Assembly: GCA_040112665.1 (NCBI GenBank)
Contig: CP157796.1
Coordinates: forward strand, 2,443,501 to 2,507,500
Source of the DNA: Oceanicaulis sp.
GTDB lineage: Bacteria; Pseudomonadota; Alphaproteobacteria; Caulobacterales; Maricaulaceae
Direction of reading: 5' to 3'
Length of the DNA stretch: 64,000 nucleotides
Shown here: positions 41,673 through 50,079 of the stretch, piece by piece
Layout of the letters: the number at the start of each line of letters is the position of its first letter
Position numbering within the stretch: position 1 is the first letter of the stretch
Made by a program: the position numbers and the translations under genes
Notes under the pieces: generated by a model
Seen by the model: the letters and a program-made list of their open reading frames with translations, nothing else
Database searches by the model: none
What the model was told of the DNA's origin: nothing

Positions 41673-42286
41673 TTGCAGGTGCGCGCCGAGAAGATCGAGC
41701 CGATGGAGCTGCGGCAGGTGTCGGTCTGGGCCGACGGTCCTGCGGGCCGGCGCGAGGGCGTCGCGTCCTCGACCATCGCCGCCCGCAGCTCGCCCAGGCC
41801 CTGGGAGGCGTCCATGAAGCGCTGTTGGGCGCTGTCCCAGGTCGCCCGGGTGGCCGAGCACGCGCCTTCGTCATAGCCGCGCACCTGCATGCACATCGCA
41901 TAGCTGCGGCAGCTCTGGGCGGCGAAGCGGTAGGCGGCGTCGAGGTCGAATTCGAACGTGCGCAGAAGCCCGGTCAGCTCGCTTTGCGGCGCGGCGGGCG
42001 GCATCTGGGTCAGGCGGCGTTCGTCGGCCTCGTAGGTGCTGTCAGGCTCGCCCTGATAGCCGTAGACGAGGCTGCGGGCGATCTCGATCCGGCTGTCGCG
42101 TTCCTCACGCAGGGAGCTGATCTCGCAGACCCGTTCGGCGATGTCGATCGCGGCGGCGTCGCTTGCGGCGACGGACGGCGGAAGCGGTCCGACCGGGCCG
42201 GGGTTCGGCGGCAGGGGCGGTCCGGTCTCGACGCAAGCCGCAAGGGCGAGAGCGGCGGCGCTGATGGCGAGGATTGCGGGTTTCAT
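41669..42286 (-). CDS. Lipoprotein of unknown function
   Basis: 205 residues. A lipobox signal (ALALAAC, acylated Cys about 18) is followed by a Pro-rich stretch, then a helical domain with several cysteines (CEISS, CRSYAMCMQ, CSATRATWD) and a final TCRSSIGSIFSARTCN. No known domain. A 13-bp gap separates it from the upstream Sel1 gene, so the two may form a unit. Probable outer-membrane or periplasmic location from the signal. Confidence 0.72.
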   Translation of the reverse strand: MKPAILAISAAALALAACVETGPPLPPNPGPVGPLPPSVAASDAAAIDIAERVCEISSLREERDSRIEIARSLVYGYQGEPDSTYEADERRLTQMPPAAPQSELTGLLRTFEFDLDAAYRFAAQSCRSYAMCMQVRGYDEGACSATRATWDSAQQRFMDASQGLGELRAAMVEDATPSRRPAGPSAQTDTCRSSIGSIFSARTCN

Positions 42287-42299
42287 GATGCGCCTCGTT

Positions 42300-43784
42300 T
42301 CACTGTTCGTTAGGAGCGGTGATGCACCCGCTCGCAATGCTGTCGCCTGTGTACTGGTCGAGCCCGGCAAGGCCTCCGCCGTCGGGATCGTCGCTCAGCG
42401 CGTCGCCGAGCTCTTCGCGGATCCGGTCCCATCGCGCTTTTGCGTCAGGGCCGGCGCGCGATCCGATCTCGCGCAGCCGCGCTGAAAGCGGATGGCCGAG
42501 CGCCTGGGCTTCACGAAGATAGGCCCAGGCGCGGTCGTGATTTTCCACCACCGCGCAGAGCCGGTAGCTGCCCAGCACGGCCTGGGTGCCGAAGATGAGC
42601 GCGAGATTGAAGTTCGCGTCCGGATCGCCGCGCTGGGCGGCGATCTGGAACCACTCCAGCGCGAGATCGGTGTTCTGCTCCACGCCGAGCCCGGTCGCAT
42701 GCATGATCCCGAGCACGTTCTGCATTGCGGGGTCGCGGGCGGTTTGGGCGGCGTGACAGACCAGCTGGGAGGTCTGGTCTGGCGTCAGCGTCCCTGTTTC
42801 GTCGTATCCGAACTCGCGCTGCAGCGCGCGGACCGCGTCGCTGGTCGCCGGTCCGTACTCGCCGTCGATGGTCCCGTTGTAATAGCCGAGCGCCGAGAGC
42901 GCCGCCTGGCGGACCCTCAGACTGATCGCCTCGTTCGAGACGTTGCTCTGGGGCAGGGCGATCCGGCGCAGCGACGCGACCGTTGTGGGGCACTGCACGC
43001 TGTGACCCTGGATGCGGCGCTGAGCGAGGATGCCGGCCTGCGCGCCGAACACCTCCGACCAGGCCACCGCGTTGCGCCAGGCGCGTAAAGCCCGGTCGCG
43101 CGGCGTGAGGTCCTCGCCCGGTGAACGCGTGATGCCCGGAAACCGGAAAATGCTGACCGATTCGCTCTGAGCCGCAGCGGCCGAGGTGCTGCTGATCGCT
43201 TCGCTGGCCAGTTCGGCGTCGCCGATCAGAAGCCAGTACCGCGCGCCGGCGGCGTATTCGCGCGCCAGCCGGATGCGGTCGGTGGCGCGCTGTTCGGGCG
43301 TCACCGCAGGCGGTTGCGCCGGAAAACGCCGGGAGTCGCGCCAGGTGTCGCTTCCGCCGCCGGTCGGGTTCGAGATCGGCGGCCAGCCGTCATCGTCCTC
43401 GTCGTCCAGGAAAGCCTCGGGTCCGTGATCGCGTCCGTCGCAGGCGTCGAAATTGCACGCGCGCGACGCGTACCGGCAGACGTTCTGGATCGCCTCGTCT
43501 TCGTCGAGCGGGCGATCGAGCCATTCGTAGCGCCGGCTGCTTCGCGGATCGCGATCGGCTTCGGTGTCGCGCACGATCGCGAGGAAGTCGTCATATTCCG
43601 CGCCGAGCAGATGCGATTGCATCACCTGTTCGAAACAGGCGCAGGCGGCCGGATCGCTCCGGCCGCAATACCGATCAAACCCGCCGCTTGAAGAGGACCC
43701 GCCGCCGAACGGCCACTGAACCGCCAAAGCGGTCAGGAGCAGTACGGCGCCGCCAATCGCGCTGGAGCGAATCGTCACGCTCAT
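42300..43784 (-). CDS. Secreted peptidoglycan-binding and Sel1-repeat protein
   Basis: 494 residues, first ATG chosen because GAGGGG precedes it. An N-terminal signal or anchor (about 4-24) is followed by a Cys-rich segment. A peptidoglycan-binding_1 domain comes next (about 285-345: LRVRQAALSALGYYNGTIDGEYG then DAVRALQREFGY), then Sel1-like repeats (about 365-450: NVLGIMHATGLGVEQNTDLALEWFQIAA). The combination suggests an envelope protein that binds cell wall and organises partners. A CtrA-like motif lies 54 bp before the start. It faces the same direction as the lipoprotein. Confidence 0.82.
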   Translation of the reverse strand: MSVTIRSSAIGGAVLLLTALAVQWPFGGGSSSSGGFDRYCGRSDPAACACFEQVMQSHLLGAEYDDFLAIVRDTEADRDPRSSRRYEWLDRPLDEDEAIQNVCRYASRACNFDACDGRDHGPEAFLDDEDDDGWPPISNPTGGGSDTWRDSRRFPAQPPAVTPEQRATDRIRLAREYAAGARYWLLIGDAELASEAISSTSAAAAQSESVSIFRFPGITRSPGEDLTPRDRALRAWRNAVAWSEVFGAQAGILAQRRIQGHSVQCPTTVASLRRIALPQSNVSNEAISLRVRQAALSALGYYNGTIDGEYGPATSDAVRALQREFGYDETGTLTPDQTSQLVCHAAQTARDPAMQNVLGIMHATGLGVEQNTDLALEWFQIAAQRGDPDANFNLALIFGTQAVLGSYRLCAVVENHDRAWAYLREAQALGHPLSARLREIGSRAGPDAKARWDRIREELGDALSDDPDGGGLAGLDQYTGDSIASGCITAPNEQ

Positions 43785-43837
43785 ACGCCGGTCCCCTCGC
43801 ATTTCCCAATTCCCCTGAGCGTCAGGGTCATGGATCG

Positions 43838-43852
43838 TTAACCAAAGGTCAA
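43838..43852. promoter_or_regulatory. Candidate CtrA binding site
   Basis: TTAA-CCAAAGG-TCAA, one mismatch to TTAA-N7-TTAA, correct spacing, upstream of the Sel1/peptidoglycan-binding gene. Confidence 0.35.
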
Positions 43853-43905
43853 CTGGCGAGGCCGAGCGGCGGACGAATTTTCCCCAAGGTGTGACCGGGC
43901 CGTGT

Positions 43906-44433
43906 TCAGGCCCTGGCGCGCTCGATCGCCTCGACGATCAGCTGGCGGGCGCGCTCGGCCCCGTACCAGCCTTCGACCTTCACCCATTTGCGCGGTTCGA
44001 GGTCCTTGTAGTGCTCGAAGAAGTGCGTGATGCGCGCGAGCTGGGCCTCGTGCACGTCGGTGTAGTCCGCGATGTTGTCGTAGAACGGCGACAGCTTGTG
44101 GTGCGGCGCGGCGAGGATTTTCTCGTCCTGGCCGCTTTCGTCTTCCATCAGGAGCACCCCGATCGGACGGGCGCGAACCACGCAGCCGGGGATCAGCTCG
44201 GTCTGGCCCAGCACCATCACGTCGATCGGATCGCCGTCGTCGGACAGGGTGTGGGGGATGAAGCCGTAATTGCACGGATAGCGCATCGGGGTGTGCAGGA
44301 AGCGGTCGACGAAGACCGTGCCGGCCTCCTTGTCGAGTTCGTACTTCACCGGCTGGCCGCCGACGGGAACCTCGACGATCACGTTGACGTCTTCAGGCGG
44401 ATTTTCGCCGATGGCGATCTTGTCGATGCGCAT
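43906..44433 (-). CDS. ppa: Inorganic pyrophosphatase, class I
   Basis: 175 residues, standard bacterial size. Hydrolyses pyrophosphate to drive biosynthesis. Signature [17 protein letters not shown] (about 15-31), [20 protein letters not shown] (about 55-74) with the triple-Asp metal motif, and a later [14 protein letters not shown] (about 104-117). The ATG has AAGGAG 12 bases upstream. It is not clearly in an operon and sits between Sel1 and DUF192 genes transcribed away from each other. Confidence 0.97.
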   Translation of the reverse strand: MRIDKIAIGENPPEDVNVIVEVPVGGQPVKYELDKEAGTVFVDRFLHTPMRYPCNYGFIPHTLSDDGDPIDVMVLGQTELIPGCVVRARPIGVLLMEDESGQDEKILAAPHHKLSPFYDNIADYTDVHEAQLARITHFFEHYKDLEPRKWVKVEGWYGAERARQLIVEAIERARA

Positions 44434-44556
44434 GGGGAGGGCTCCTTGATCTGTTTTGCGGCGAAAGAAGCCGCAGCCGCGCTCCGCCGCAAGCGGTTTC
44501 GCGCCGCGCGCGCTGAAAAATCGCAGCCCCGTGCCGCCTGTCGGCGCGGGCGCCGA

Positions 44557-44585
44557 TTGCCCGGCGGCGCGGGCGGAGCTAGGTT
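44557..44585 (+). promoter_or_regulatory. Sigma-70-type promoter for the DUF192 gene, probably leaderless
   Basis: TTGCCC (44557-44562), 17-base spacer, TAGGTT (44580-44585). The coding ATG is at 44593, seven bases after the -10, so transcription would start at or next to the start codon. Confidence 0.5.
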
Positions 44586-44592
44586 CGCGTCC

Positions 44593-45204
44593 ATGATCAA
44601 AGCGCGCCTCACTCTTCTTCTCGCCGCCCTGGCTTCAGGCTTCGGTTTCACCGCTTGCGCCGCTGCGCAAGGCTTCGTCGATCCAACCGCCCCTGACGCG
44701 GTCGTTCAGTACGGCGGACCCGACCCGCTCGTGATCGAGACCGGGGAGGGGGAAACCGTCACCCTGACGGTGGAACTCGCCGAAACGCCTGAAGCCCGCC
44801 AGCGCGGGATGATGTGGCGTGAGGAGCTGGCGGCTGACGCAGGCATGCTGTTCGACTTCCAGGTCGAGCAGCCGGTCTCGATCTGGATGGCCAACACGCC
44901 GCTGCCGCTCGACCTCATCTACATCCGGGCCGACGGCACGATCGCGAAGGTCGCTGTGGGTGCGGTTCCGTTCTCGCGCCGCTCGATCTCGTCTGACGTG
45001 CCGGTGCTCGCTGTGCTGGAAATCAATGGCGGCCGGTCCGTCGAGCTCGGCATCGATCCTGGCGACGTCGTGCGCCATCGCTGGTTCGGCAATGTCGAGG
45101 CCGCTGAACCGGCGACGGAAACGCCGGCTGAAACGCCCGCCGCAGAAGCCGGTGAAGAGCCCGCCGAAGAGCCCGGCGCCGAGCCGCTGCCCGAAGAGGG
45201 CTAG
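44593..45204 (+). CDS. Secreted DUF192 protein
   Basis: 203 residues. A signal peptide (about 1-25, TACAAAQG, the Cys giving a possible lipobox) precedes a DUF192 domain (about 40-155) with the family motifs [20 protein letters not shown] and [24 protein letters not shown] Glu/Pro/Ala-rich tail of about 40 residues follows ([18 protein letters not shown]), perhaps a spacer. The family's role is unknown. Usual length is about 150 residues, so the tail is extra. No classical ribosome binding site, consistent with a leaderless start. The gene precedes tRNA-Pro. Confidence 0.85.
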   Translation: MIKARLTLLLAALASGFGFTACAAAQGFVDPTAPDAVVQYGGPDPLVIETGEGETVTLTVELAETPEARQRGMMWREELAADAGMLFDFQVEQPVSIWMANTPLPLDLIYIRADGTIAKVAVGAVPFSRRSISSDVPVLAVLEINGGRSVELGIDPGDVVRHRWFGNVEAAEPATETPAETPAAEAGEEPAEEPGAEPLPEEG

Positions 45205-45210
45205 CATCGC

Positions 45211-45239
45211 TTGCCAGCCGCGCGCGGGCGGCCTAAACC
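45211..45239 (+). promoter_or_regulatory. Sigma-70-type promoter of tRNA-Pro
   Basis: TTGCCA (45211-45216), 17-base spacer, TAAACC (45234-45239). The tRNA starts 16 bases later. Confidence 0.65.
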
Positions 45240-45255
45240 CGCTTTGAAACAACGC

Positions 45256-45332
45256 CGGGGCGTAGCGCAGCCTGGTAGCGCATCTGCTTTGGGAGCAGAG
45301 GGTCGCTGGTTCGAATCCGGCCGCCCCGACCA
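45256..45332 (+). tRNA. tRNA-Pro (anticodon UGG)
   Basis: 77 nt with encoded CCA. Acceptor CGGGGCG/CGCCCCG; anticodon arm TCTGC-TTTGGGA-GCAGA gives TGG; T arm CTGG-TTCGAAT-CCGG. Confidence 0.96.
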
Positions 45333-45365
45333 GTTTCCCGGCCCCGCCGGCGAGGAAGGTGAGTG

Positions 45366-45671
45366 ATGTTCGCGAAGATCTACCGCCCGTCGAAAACCGC
45401 CATGCAGTCGGGCCGCGCCAAAACCAAGCAGTGGGTGCTGCAGTTCGAGCCCAAGGCCGCCAAGCGCCCCGATCCGCTGATGGGCTGGGCCTCGACCACC
45501 GACACCACCAGCCAGGTCAAGCTCAACTTCGACACCAAGGGACAGGCGGTCGAGTACGCCCGCAAGCACGGCATCGCCTTCCAGGTCGTCGAAGCGCGCG
45601 AGACCCCGCGCCGGATCAAGTCCTATTCGGACAATTTCTCCTTCACCCGCCGCGAGCCCTGGTCGCACTAG
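45366..45671 (+). CDS. Complex I NDUFS4-type accessory subunit (ETC complex I subunit)
   Basis: 101 residues, the size of alphaproteobacterial homologues of mitochondrial NDUFS4. Motifs: IYRPSKTAMQSGRAKT (about 6-21), WVLQFEP, MGWASTTDTTSQV (about 40-52), and the C-terminal YSDNFSFTRREPWSH. It is an accessory subunit of respiratory NADH:ubiquinone oxidoreductase at the inner membrane. AGGAAGG precedes the ATG. It lies between tRNA-Pro and tRNA-Arg, and may share transcription with both. Confidence 0.93.
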   Translation: MFAKIYRPSKTAMQSGRAKTKQWVLQFEPKAAKRPDPLMGWASTTDTTSQVKLNFDTKGQAVEYARKHGIAFQVVEARETPRRIKSYSDNFSFTRREPWSH

Positions 45672-45691
45672 CGACGGGGCGGCGGGCGAAA

Positions 45692-45768
45692 GCCTCCGTA
45701 GCTCAACCGGATAGAGCGCCCGCCTTCTAAGCGGATGGTTGCAGGTTCGAGTCCTGCCGGGGGCGCCA
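45692..45768 (+). tRNA. tRNA-Arg (anticodon UCU)
   Basis: 77 nt with encoded CCA. Acceptor GCCTCCG pairs with CGGGGGC (one wobble); anticodon loop CTTCTAA gives TCT; T arm GCAGG-TTCGAGT-CCTGC. Reads AGA and AGG, codons that are enriched in the nearby mini-island but rare in the surrounding genes. Confidence 0.95.
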
Positions 45769-45807
45769 TGATTGCTGTCCTTCCTCGCGGCCGTTCGGTC
45801 GGTCCTC

Positions 45808-45826
45808 CCCCGGCTTGAAGCCGGGG
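45808..45826. other. Short GC-rich hairpin after tRNA-Arg
   Basis: CCCCGGCTT-G-AAGCCGGGG forms a tight stem without a T-run. It may end the tRNA transcript or be an interspersed repeat. Confidence 0.45.
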
Positions 45827-45895
45827 TGCGGGCGGGCGATCGCCCTTGCGAACCTACATGGCCGAAATTTTCCAGCCTGATGACATTTGGCACTA

Positions 45896-45914
45896 GCGAG
45901 CCGGACCGGCTCGC
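45896..45914. promoter_or_regulatory. Perfect 9-1-9 inverted repeat upstream of the ABC export operon
   Basis: GCGAGCCGG-A-CCGGCTCGC. It lies 33 bp before the start of the adaptor gene, and TATAAC (45928-45933) downstream could be the -10. A likely operator. The regulator is not in the window. Confidence 0.5.
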
Positions 45915-45946
45915 CGTTTACTCGGGATATAACCTAGGGGACGACG

Positions 45947-46993
45947 ATGACCGACGAGCGCACGCGCGCGCTACATTCTCTAGCTATCGATCGAGAGGAC
46001 GACGCCGGAGGCCGGTCGGGTCCAGGCTGGCTGGGTCTGATCGTCACGAGCTTGGTCACCGCCGGGCTCGGCGCCGGCGGTGCATGGGTCTATCTGCAAA
46101 CTCAGCAGCCAGAGGCCTCCACCACTAGTCAGATCGCCCGGCCGGCGGCCGAGCCGAGAGAAGCGCGCGAGTCGCCTGCGGAGCCGGCTGTCGCGACCCG
46201 TGCCGAGCCGCGCGCTTCAGGCCTCGTGGCGTCGGGTTATGTCGTCGCACGCCGCCAGGCGACGGTGTCGGCCGAGATCACCGGCAGGATCCGAGAAGTG
46301 CTGATCGAAGAGGGCGCGGTTGTCGAGGCTGGCGACGTGCTCGCCCGGCTCGATGACGAACGCGCCCGGCTCGACCTCGATCTCTTCGAGGCCCAGGCCA
46401 GGTCCGCAGACGCCCGTGTCCGGTCTTTATCCGCTCAGCTCGACGAGGCGCAGGTACAGCTTGATCGCGCACAGCGGCTGGTGGGCTCCGGATTCGCATC
46501 AGAAGCCTCGGTCACTGCGCTTCAGGCGCAGCGCGACTCGCTCGTAAGCCAGATCGCGGCGGCCCGTGCCGACGCGGCCGCCGCCCGTGTTCGGCTCGCC
46601 AGCCAGGTCGACTTCGTCGATCGCCATGTGGTGCGGGCCCCGTTCGCCGGCGTGGTGATCGCGAAGAACGCCCAGGTCGGAGAAATCCTGTCGCCGGTGT
46701 CTGCAGGCGGCGGCTTCACTCGGACCGGCATCGCGACGCTCGTCGACATGAGCAGTCTCGAACTAGAGGTCGATGTGAACGAGGGGCAAATCCAGCGTGT
46801 CTCTGCCGGCCAACCGGTCGAGGCGGTGCTCGACGCCTACCCCGACTGGCGCATTCCCGCCCGCGTGGAGGCGATCATCCCGACCGCCGATCGTGCGCGC
46901 GCGACGATTCAGGTCCGGGTGACGCTGCTCGAACGCGACACGCGGGTCCTGCCGGACATGGCGGCGCGGGTCACCTTCCTTGAAGGCGAGTGA
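45947..46993 (+). CDS. MacA/HlyD-type periplasmic adaptor of an ABC exporter
   Basis: 348 residues. One membrane helix near the N terminus (about 28-50) is followed by a Pro/Ala/Glu linker. The biotinyl-lipoyl-like domain comes next (about 90-130: RATVSAEITGRIREVLIEEG), then a helical hairpin (about 130-205), the second lipoyl half (FVDRHVVRAPFAGVVIAKNA) and a beta-barrel domain. It links an inner-membrane ABC transporter to the outer membrane. AGGGGAC lies just before the ATG. First gene of a four-gene operon and preceded by a 19-bp palindrome. Confidence 0.9.
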   Translation: MTDERTRALHSLAIDREDDAGGRSGPGWLGLIVTSLVTAGLGAGGAWVYLQTQQPEASTTSQIARPAAEPREARESPAEPAVATRAEPRASGLVASGYVVARRQATVSAEITGRIREVLIEEGAVVEAGDVLARLDDERARLDLDLFEAQARSADARVRSLSAQLDEAQVQLDRAQRLVGSGFASEASVTALQAQRDSLVSQIAAARADAAAARVRLASQVDFVDRHVVRAPFAGVVIAKNAQVGEILSPVSAGGGFTRTGIATLVDMSSLELEVDVNEGQIQRVSAGQPVEAVLDAYPDWRIPARVEAIIPTADRARATIQVRVTLLERDTRVLPDMAARVTFLEGE

Positions 46994-47049
46994 GTATGAA
47001 GGCGTTTGCGGCCTAGGGGATGAAGCGAGAGAGACGGGAAGAACCAGGC

Positions 47050-47745
47050 ATGACCGAAGCGCTCTACCAGCTGAACAATCTCTCCAAGCGCTACACGCGC
47101 GGCAAGGAGAGCATCACCATCTTCTCCGATCTCACCATGACGATCGCGAGTGGCGATTTCATCGCGATCATGGGACCGTCCGGCTCGGGTAAGACTACGT
47201 TGCTCAATCAGCTCGGCGGCATCGATCGGCCGAGTTCGGGCGAGGTACTGTTCGAAGGGGCCCGGATCGATAATCTCGCTCAGTCCAGACTGGCGAAGTG
47301 GCGCGCGGCGAATGTCGGGTTCATCTTCCAGTTCTACAATCTTATGCCGACTTTGACCGCGGCGCAGAATGTCGAGCTGCCGCTGCTTCTGACCAAGCTC
47401 TCCGGCAAAGAGCGCAAGCGCCGTGTCGCCACGGCTCTGGAGATCGTCAAGCTCGGCGACCGGGCCCGCCATCGTCCGCGCCAGATGTCGGGCGGTCAGC
47501 AGCAACGCGTCGCGATCGCAAGAGCGATCGTCGCCGACCCGAAAGTGCTGCTCTGCGACGAACCGACAGGCGATCTCGATCGTGCGACTGCGGACGAAGT
47601 GCTCGAGACTTTGCAGCTTCTGAACGACGAGCTCGGCAAGACCATCGTGATGGTCACGCACGACCCCTCGGCGGCGAAGTACGCCCGGCGAGAGTTGCAT
47701 CTGGACAAGGGGCGCTTCCTCGAAGGCAAGGCCGTACCGGCATGA
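47050..47745 (+). CDS. ABC transporter ATP-binding protein (MacB/LolD family)
   Basis: 231 residues. Walker A GPSGSGKTTLLNQLGG (about 43-58), Q loop in FIFQFYNLMPTL (about 94-105), signature SGGQQQRVAIARAI (about 146-159), Walker B VLLCDEPTGDLD (about 165-176) and H-loop VTHD. The stretch EGARIDNLAQSRLAKWRA matches MacB-type ATPases. It powers the permeases encoded immediately downstream (four-base overlap). The start at ATG 47050 gives the family N terminus. An earlier in-frame ATG lies only ten codons upstream. Confidence 0.95.
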   Translation: MTEALYQLNNLSKRYTRGKESITIFSDLTMTIASGDFIAIMGPSGSGKTTLLNQLGGIDRPSSGEVLFEGARIDNLAQSRLAKWRAANVGFIFQFYNLMPTLTAAQNVELPLLLTKLSGKERKRRVATALEIVKLGDRARHRPRQMSGGQQQRVAIARAIVADPKVLLCDEPTGDLDRATADEVLETLQLLNDELGKTIVMVTHDPSAAKYARRELHLDKGRFLEGKAVPA

Positions 47746-48899
47746 ACGACGCCACGCTGATCCGCAAAAGTCTTTTCCGGAAAAAGACGCGGGCGATCCT
47801 GCTCGTTCTGTCGATCATGACCGCATTCCTGATCTTCGCCGTGCTGGGGGCGTTCTCCCGCGCGCTGAATGCCGGCGTCGAGACGGCCGCCGCGGACCGG
47901 CTGGTGACCCTGAACGCAATCAATTTCACGCTCGACATGCCGTATGCGTATTACAGCCGGGTCGCGGGGATCGAAGGGGTCGAGCATGTCACCCACGCCA
48001 ACTGGTTCGGCGGCTATTATCAGGACCCGCGGAACGTCATTCAGGCCTTCGCCGTCGAAATGGAAAGCTATCTCGCGGTCTATGGCGAGCTGGTGATCAC
48101 CGCCGGCGACCGCGACACGCTCCTCAATCAGCGCGACTGCATGGCGCTCGGCGCCGATCTCGCCGGTCAGTACGGCTGGAGCGTGGGCGAGCAGATCCCG
48201 CTCAGTTCGAACATCTGGAGCCAGCAGGACGGCGCGCGCGCCTGGGACCTCGAAATCTGCGCGATCTTTGATGCGGAAGATGAAGATGTGCCGGCCAACT
48301 ATCTGATTTTTCATTACGAATACTTCAACGAGGCGCTCGCCTTCAATCGCGACCGGATCGGCTGGATGATCCTGACCACCGGGGACCCGGCGCGTAACGA
48401 TGCTGTGGCGCAGGCCATCGATGCGCAGTTCGCGAACTCGCCCGCCGAGACCGAGACCGCGACCGAGGCCGCGTTCGGTCAGGCCTTCCTAGAGCAGGTC
48501 GGCAATATCGGACTCATCCTCACCCTGGTCATCGGCGCCGCGTTCGCCACCATCCTGATGATCGTCGGCACGACGATGGTGATGGCCATCAACGAACGCA
48601 CCAAAGAGGTGGCGGTCATGAAAACGCTCGGCTTCTCGCCGCCGCGCATATTCACCCATGTTCTGAGCGAGTCCGTCTTGCTGAGCCTTCTGGGCGGTCT
48701 GCTGGGGCTGGGGCTCGCTGCTGGAATGGTCACCGCTGTCGGCGGCGCGCTTGCCGGGTTCCTGCCGGGTTTCCGGATGACTTCCGACATCGCGGTGCAG
48801 GCCGTCGGGCTGATGGTGCTGTTCGGCGTCGTGACCGGACTGCTCCCGGCGGTCAACGCCATGCGTCTGAACATCGTAGACGGTCTCTCGAAGGATTAG
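47742..48899 (+). CDS. ABC transporter permease, MacB/FtsX type (first)
   Basis: 385 residues. One membrane helix near the N terminus (about 16-40), a MacB periplasmic core domain (about 42-255) and three C-terminal helices (about 264-287, 312-335 and 346-368). A coupling region NERTKEVAVMKTLGF (about 287-301) is typical of FtsX domains. It probably dimerises with the second permease. The adaptor/ATPase/two-permease set resembles exporters of lipophilic molecules or toxins. The substrate cannot be read from sequence. The ATG overlaps the ATPase stop. Confidence 0.92.
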   Translation: MNDATLIRKSLFRKKTRAILLVLSIMTAFLIFAVLGAFSRALNAGVETAAADRLVTLNAINFTLDMPYAYYSRVAGIEGVEHVTHANWFGGYYQDPRNVIQAFAVEMESYLAVYGELVITAGDRDTLLNQRDCMALGADLAGQYGWSVGEQIPLSSNIWSQQDGARAWDLEICAIFDAEDEDVPANYLIFHYEYFNEALAFNRDRIGWMILTTGDPARNDAVAQAIDAQFANSPAETETATEAAFGQAFLEQVGNIGLILTLVIGAAFATILMIVGTTMVMAINERTKEVAVMKTLGFSPPRIFTHVLSESVLLSLLGGLLGLGLAAGMVTAVGGALAGFLPGFRMTSDIAVQAVGLMVLFGVVTGLLPAVNAMRLNIVDGLSKD

Positions 48900-48903
48900 G
48901 GCG

Positions 48904-50079
48904 ATGCTCAAGCAGATCGGCGCAGTCACGATGATTAATCTGCGCTCCATTCCACAGCGATGGGGCATGTCGCTCGCCACCGTGCTGTCGGTCGCGCTCG
49001 TCGTCGGGGTCCTTCTGGGCTTTCTCGCGATGGCCAACGGGTTCCGCGCGACGGTGAACGGTACGGGCTCTGACGACGTCGCGGTCATCCTGAGCTCAGG
49101 CGCACAGGCCGAGCTGAACTCCGGGCTCGGTCGTGACTCCGTTCGCCTGATCGAAGTCGCCCCCGGCATTGCAACGGATGCGGCGGGAGATCCGGTCCTG
49201 TCCGCGGAGCTTTATGTTATCGCCGACGGCCGCAAGCGAGCCACCGGCACTGACGCGAACCTGCCTCTGCGCGGGGTCGGCGAAAACGCGGCGGCCCTTC
49301 GCGACGGGTTCACGCTCACCGAGGGGAGAATGTTTGCTCCGGGGTCGAACGAACTCGTTGTCGGCGAGGGCGTCATCCGAGAGTTCGCAGGCTTCGATCT
49401 CGGCGAAACGATCCGGCTCGGCGCGAATGAATGGCGGGTCGTCGGGGTCTTCTCAACCGGAGGCTCGGTGTTCGATTCCGAAGTCTGGGCTGACCTCGGC
49501 ACCATCCAGAACCTCTACCAGAGGACCGGGGCGGTGCAGTCGGTCAGAGCCCGCCTCGAGGATCCCGCAGCGCTCGACCGTCTGAAGGCATATTTGGAAA
49601 ACGAACCGCGCCTGGATGTCGAAGCCTCCAGCGAGCGTGAATTTTTCGCCGCTAGCGCGGGCGGCACGTCCGATCTGCTGATGTTTCTGGGCTGGCCGCT
49701 CGCCATCGTGATGGCGGTCGGCGCGTTGGCGGGCGCGTGGAACGCGATGTACGCCTCGGTCGACGCCCGGACGCGTGAGATTGCGACCTTACGCGCCATA
49801 GGTTTCGCAGGCTTTCCCGCCTTTGTCGGGACGATGGCGGAGTCGCTTCTGCTCGCGCTGATCGGCGGGATCGTGGGAGCGGCCGCCACCTATCTGGTGT
49901 TCGACGGTGTGTCCGCCTCTACGCTGGGCGGCGGGTTCACCCAGATCGTGTTCTCGTTCGCCGTGACGCCCGCCGCAGTGATCGCCGGCGTTACGCTGGC
50001 CTTGATCGTGGGCGCGTTCGGCGGGTTTTTCCCGGCGATCCGGGCGGCGCGCGTTTCGATTTTAAGAGCCCAGGGCTAA
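48904..50079 (+). CDS. ABC transporter permease, MacB/FtsX type (second)
   Basis: 391 residues with the same layout as the previous gene: N-terminal helix (about 20-45), a large periplasmic domain (about 46-262) and three helices (about 265-288, 306-334 and 343-375). The coupling motif is DARTREIATLRAIGF (about 288-302). The two permeases are only distantly similar, so a heterodimer is likely rather than a recent duplication. It is last in the operon and converges on metC with a four-base overlap. Confidence 0.92.
   Translation: MLKQIGAVTMINLRSIPQRWGMSLATVLSVALVVGVLLGFLAMANGFRATVNGTGSDDVAVILSSGAQAELNSGLGRDSVRLIEVAPGIATDAAGDPVLSAELYVIADGRKRATGTDANLPLRGVGENAAALRDGFTLTEGRMFAPGSNELVVGEGVIREFAGFDLGETIRLGANEWRVVGVFSTGGSVFDSEVWADLGTIQNLYQRTGAVQSVRARLEDPAALDRLKAYLENEPRLDVEASSEREFFAASAGGTSDLLMFLGWPLAIVMAVGALAGAWNAMYASVDARTREIATLRAIGFAGFPAFVGTMAESLLLALIGGIVGAAATYLVFDGVSASTLGGGFTQIVFSFAVTPAAVIAGVTLALIVGAFGGFFPAIRAARVSILRAQG

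Noticed and set aside
45880-45933. Sigma-54 or MerR-type promoter before the adaptor gene
   Set aside because: TGGCAC at 45888 lacks a TTGC element at the right distance, and no -35 at 19-20 bp from TATAAC spans the palindrome.
45692-50079. tRNA-Arg as an attachment site for the ABC export operon
   Set aside because: I found no second copy of the tRNA-Arg 3' end near the operon end, and the operon's composition is like the chromosome.
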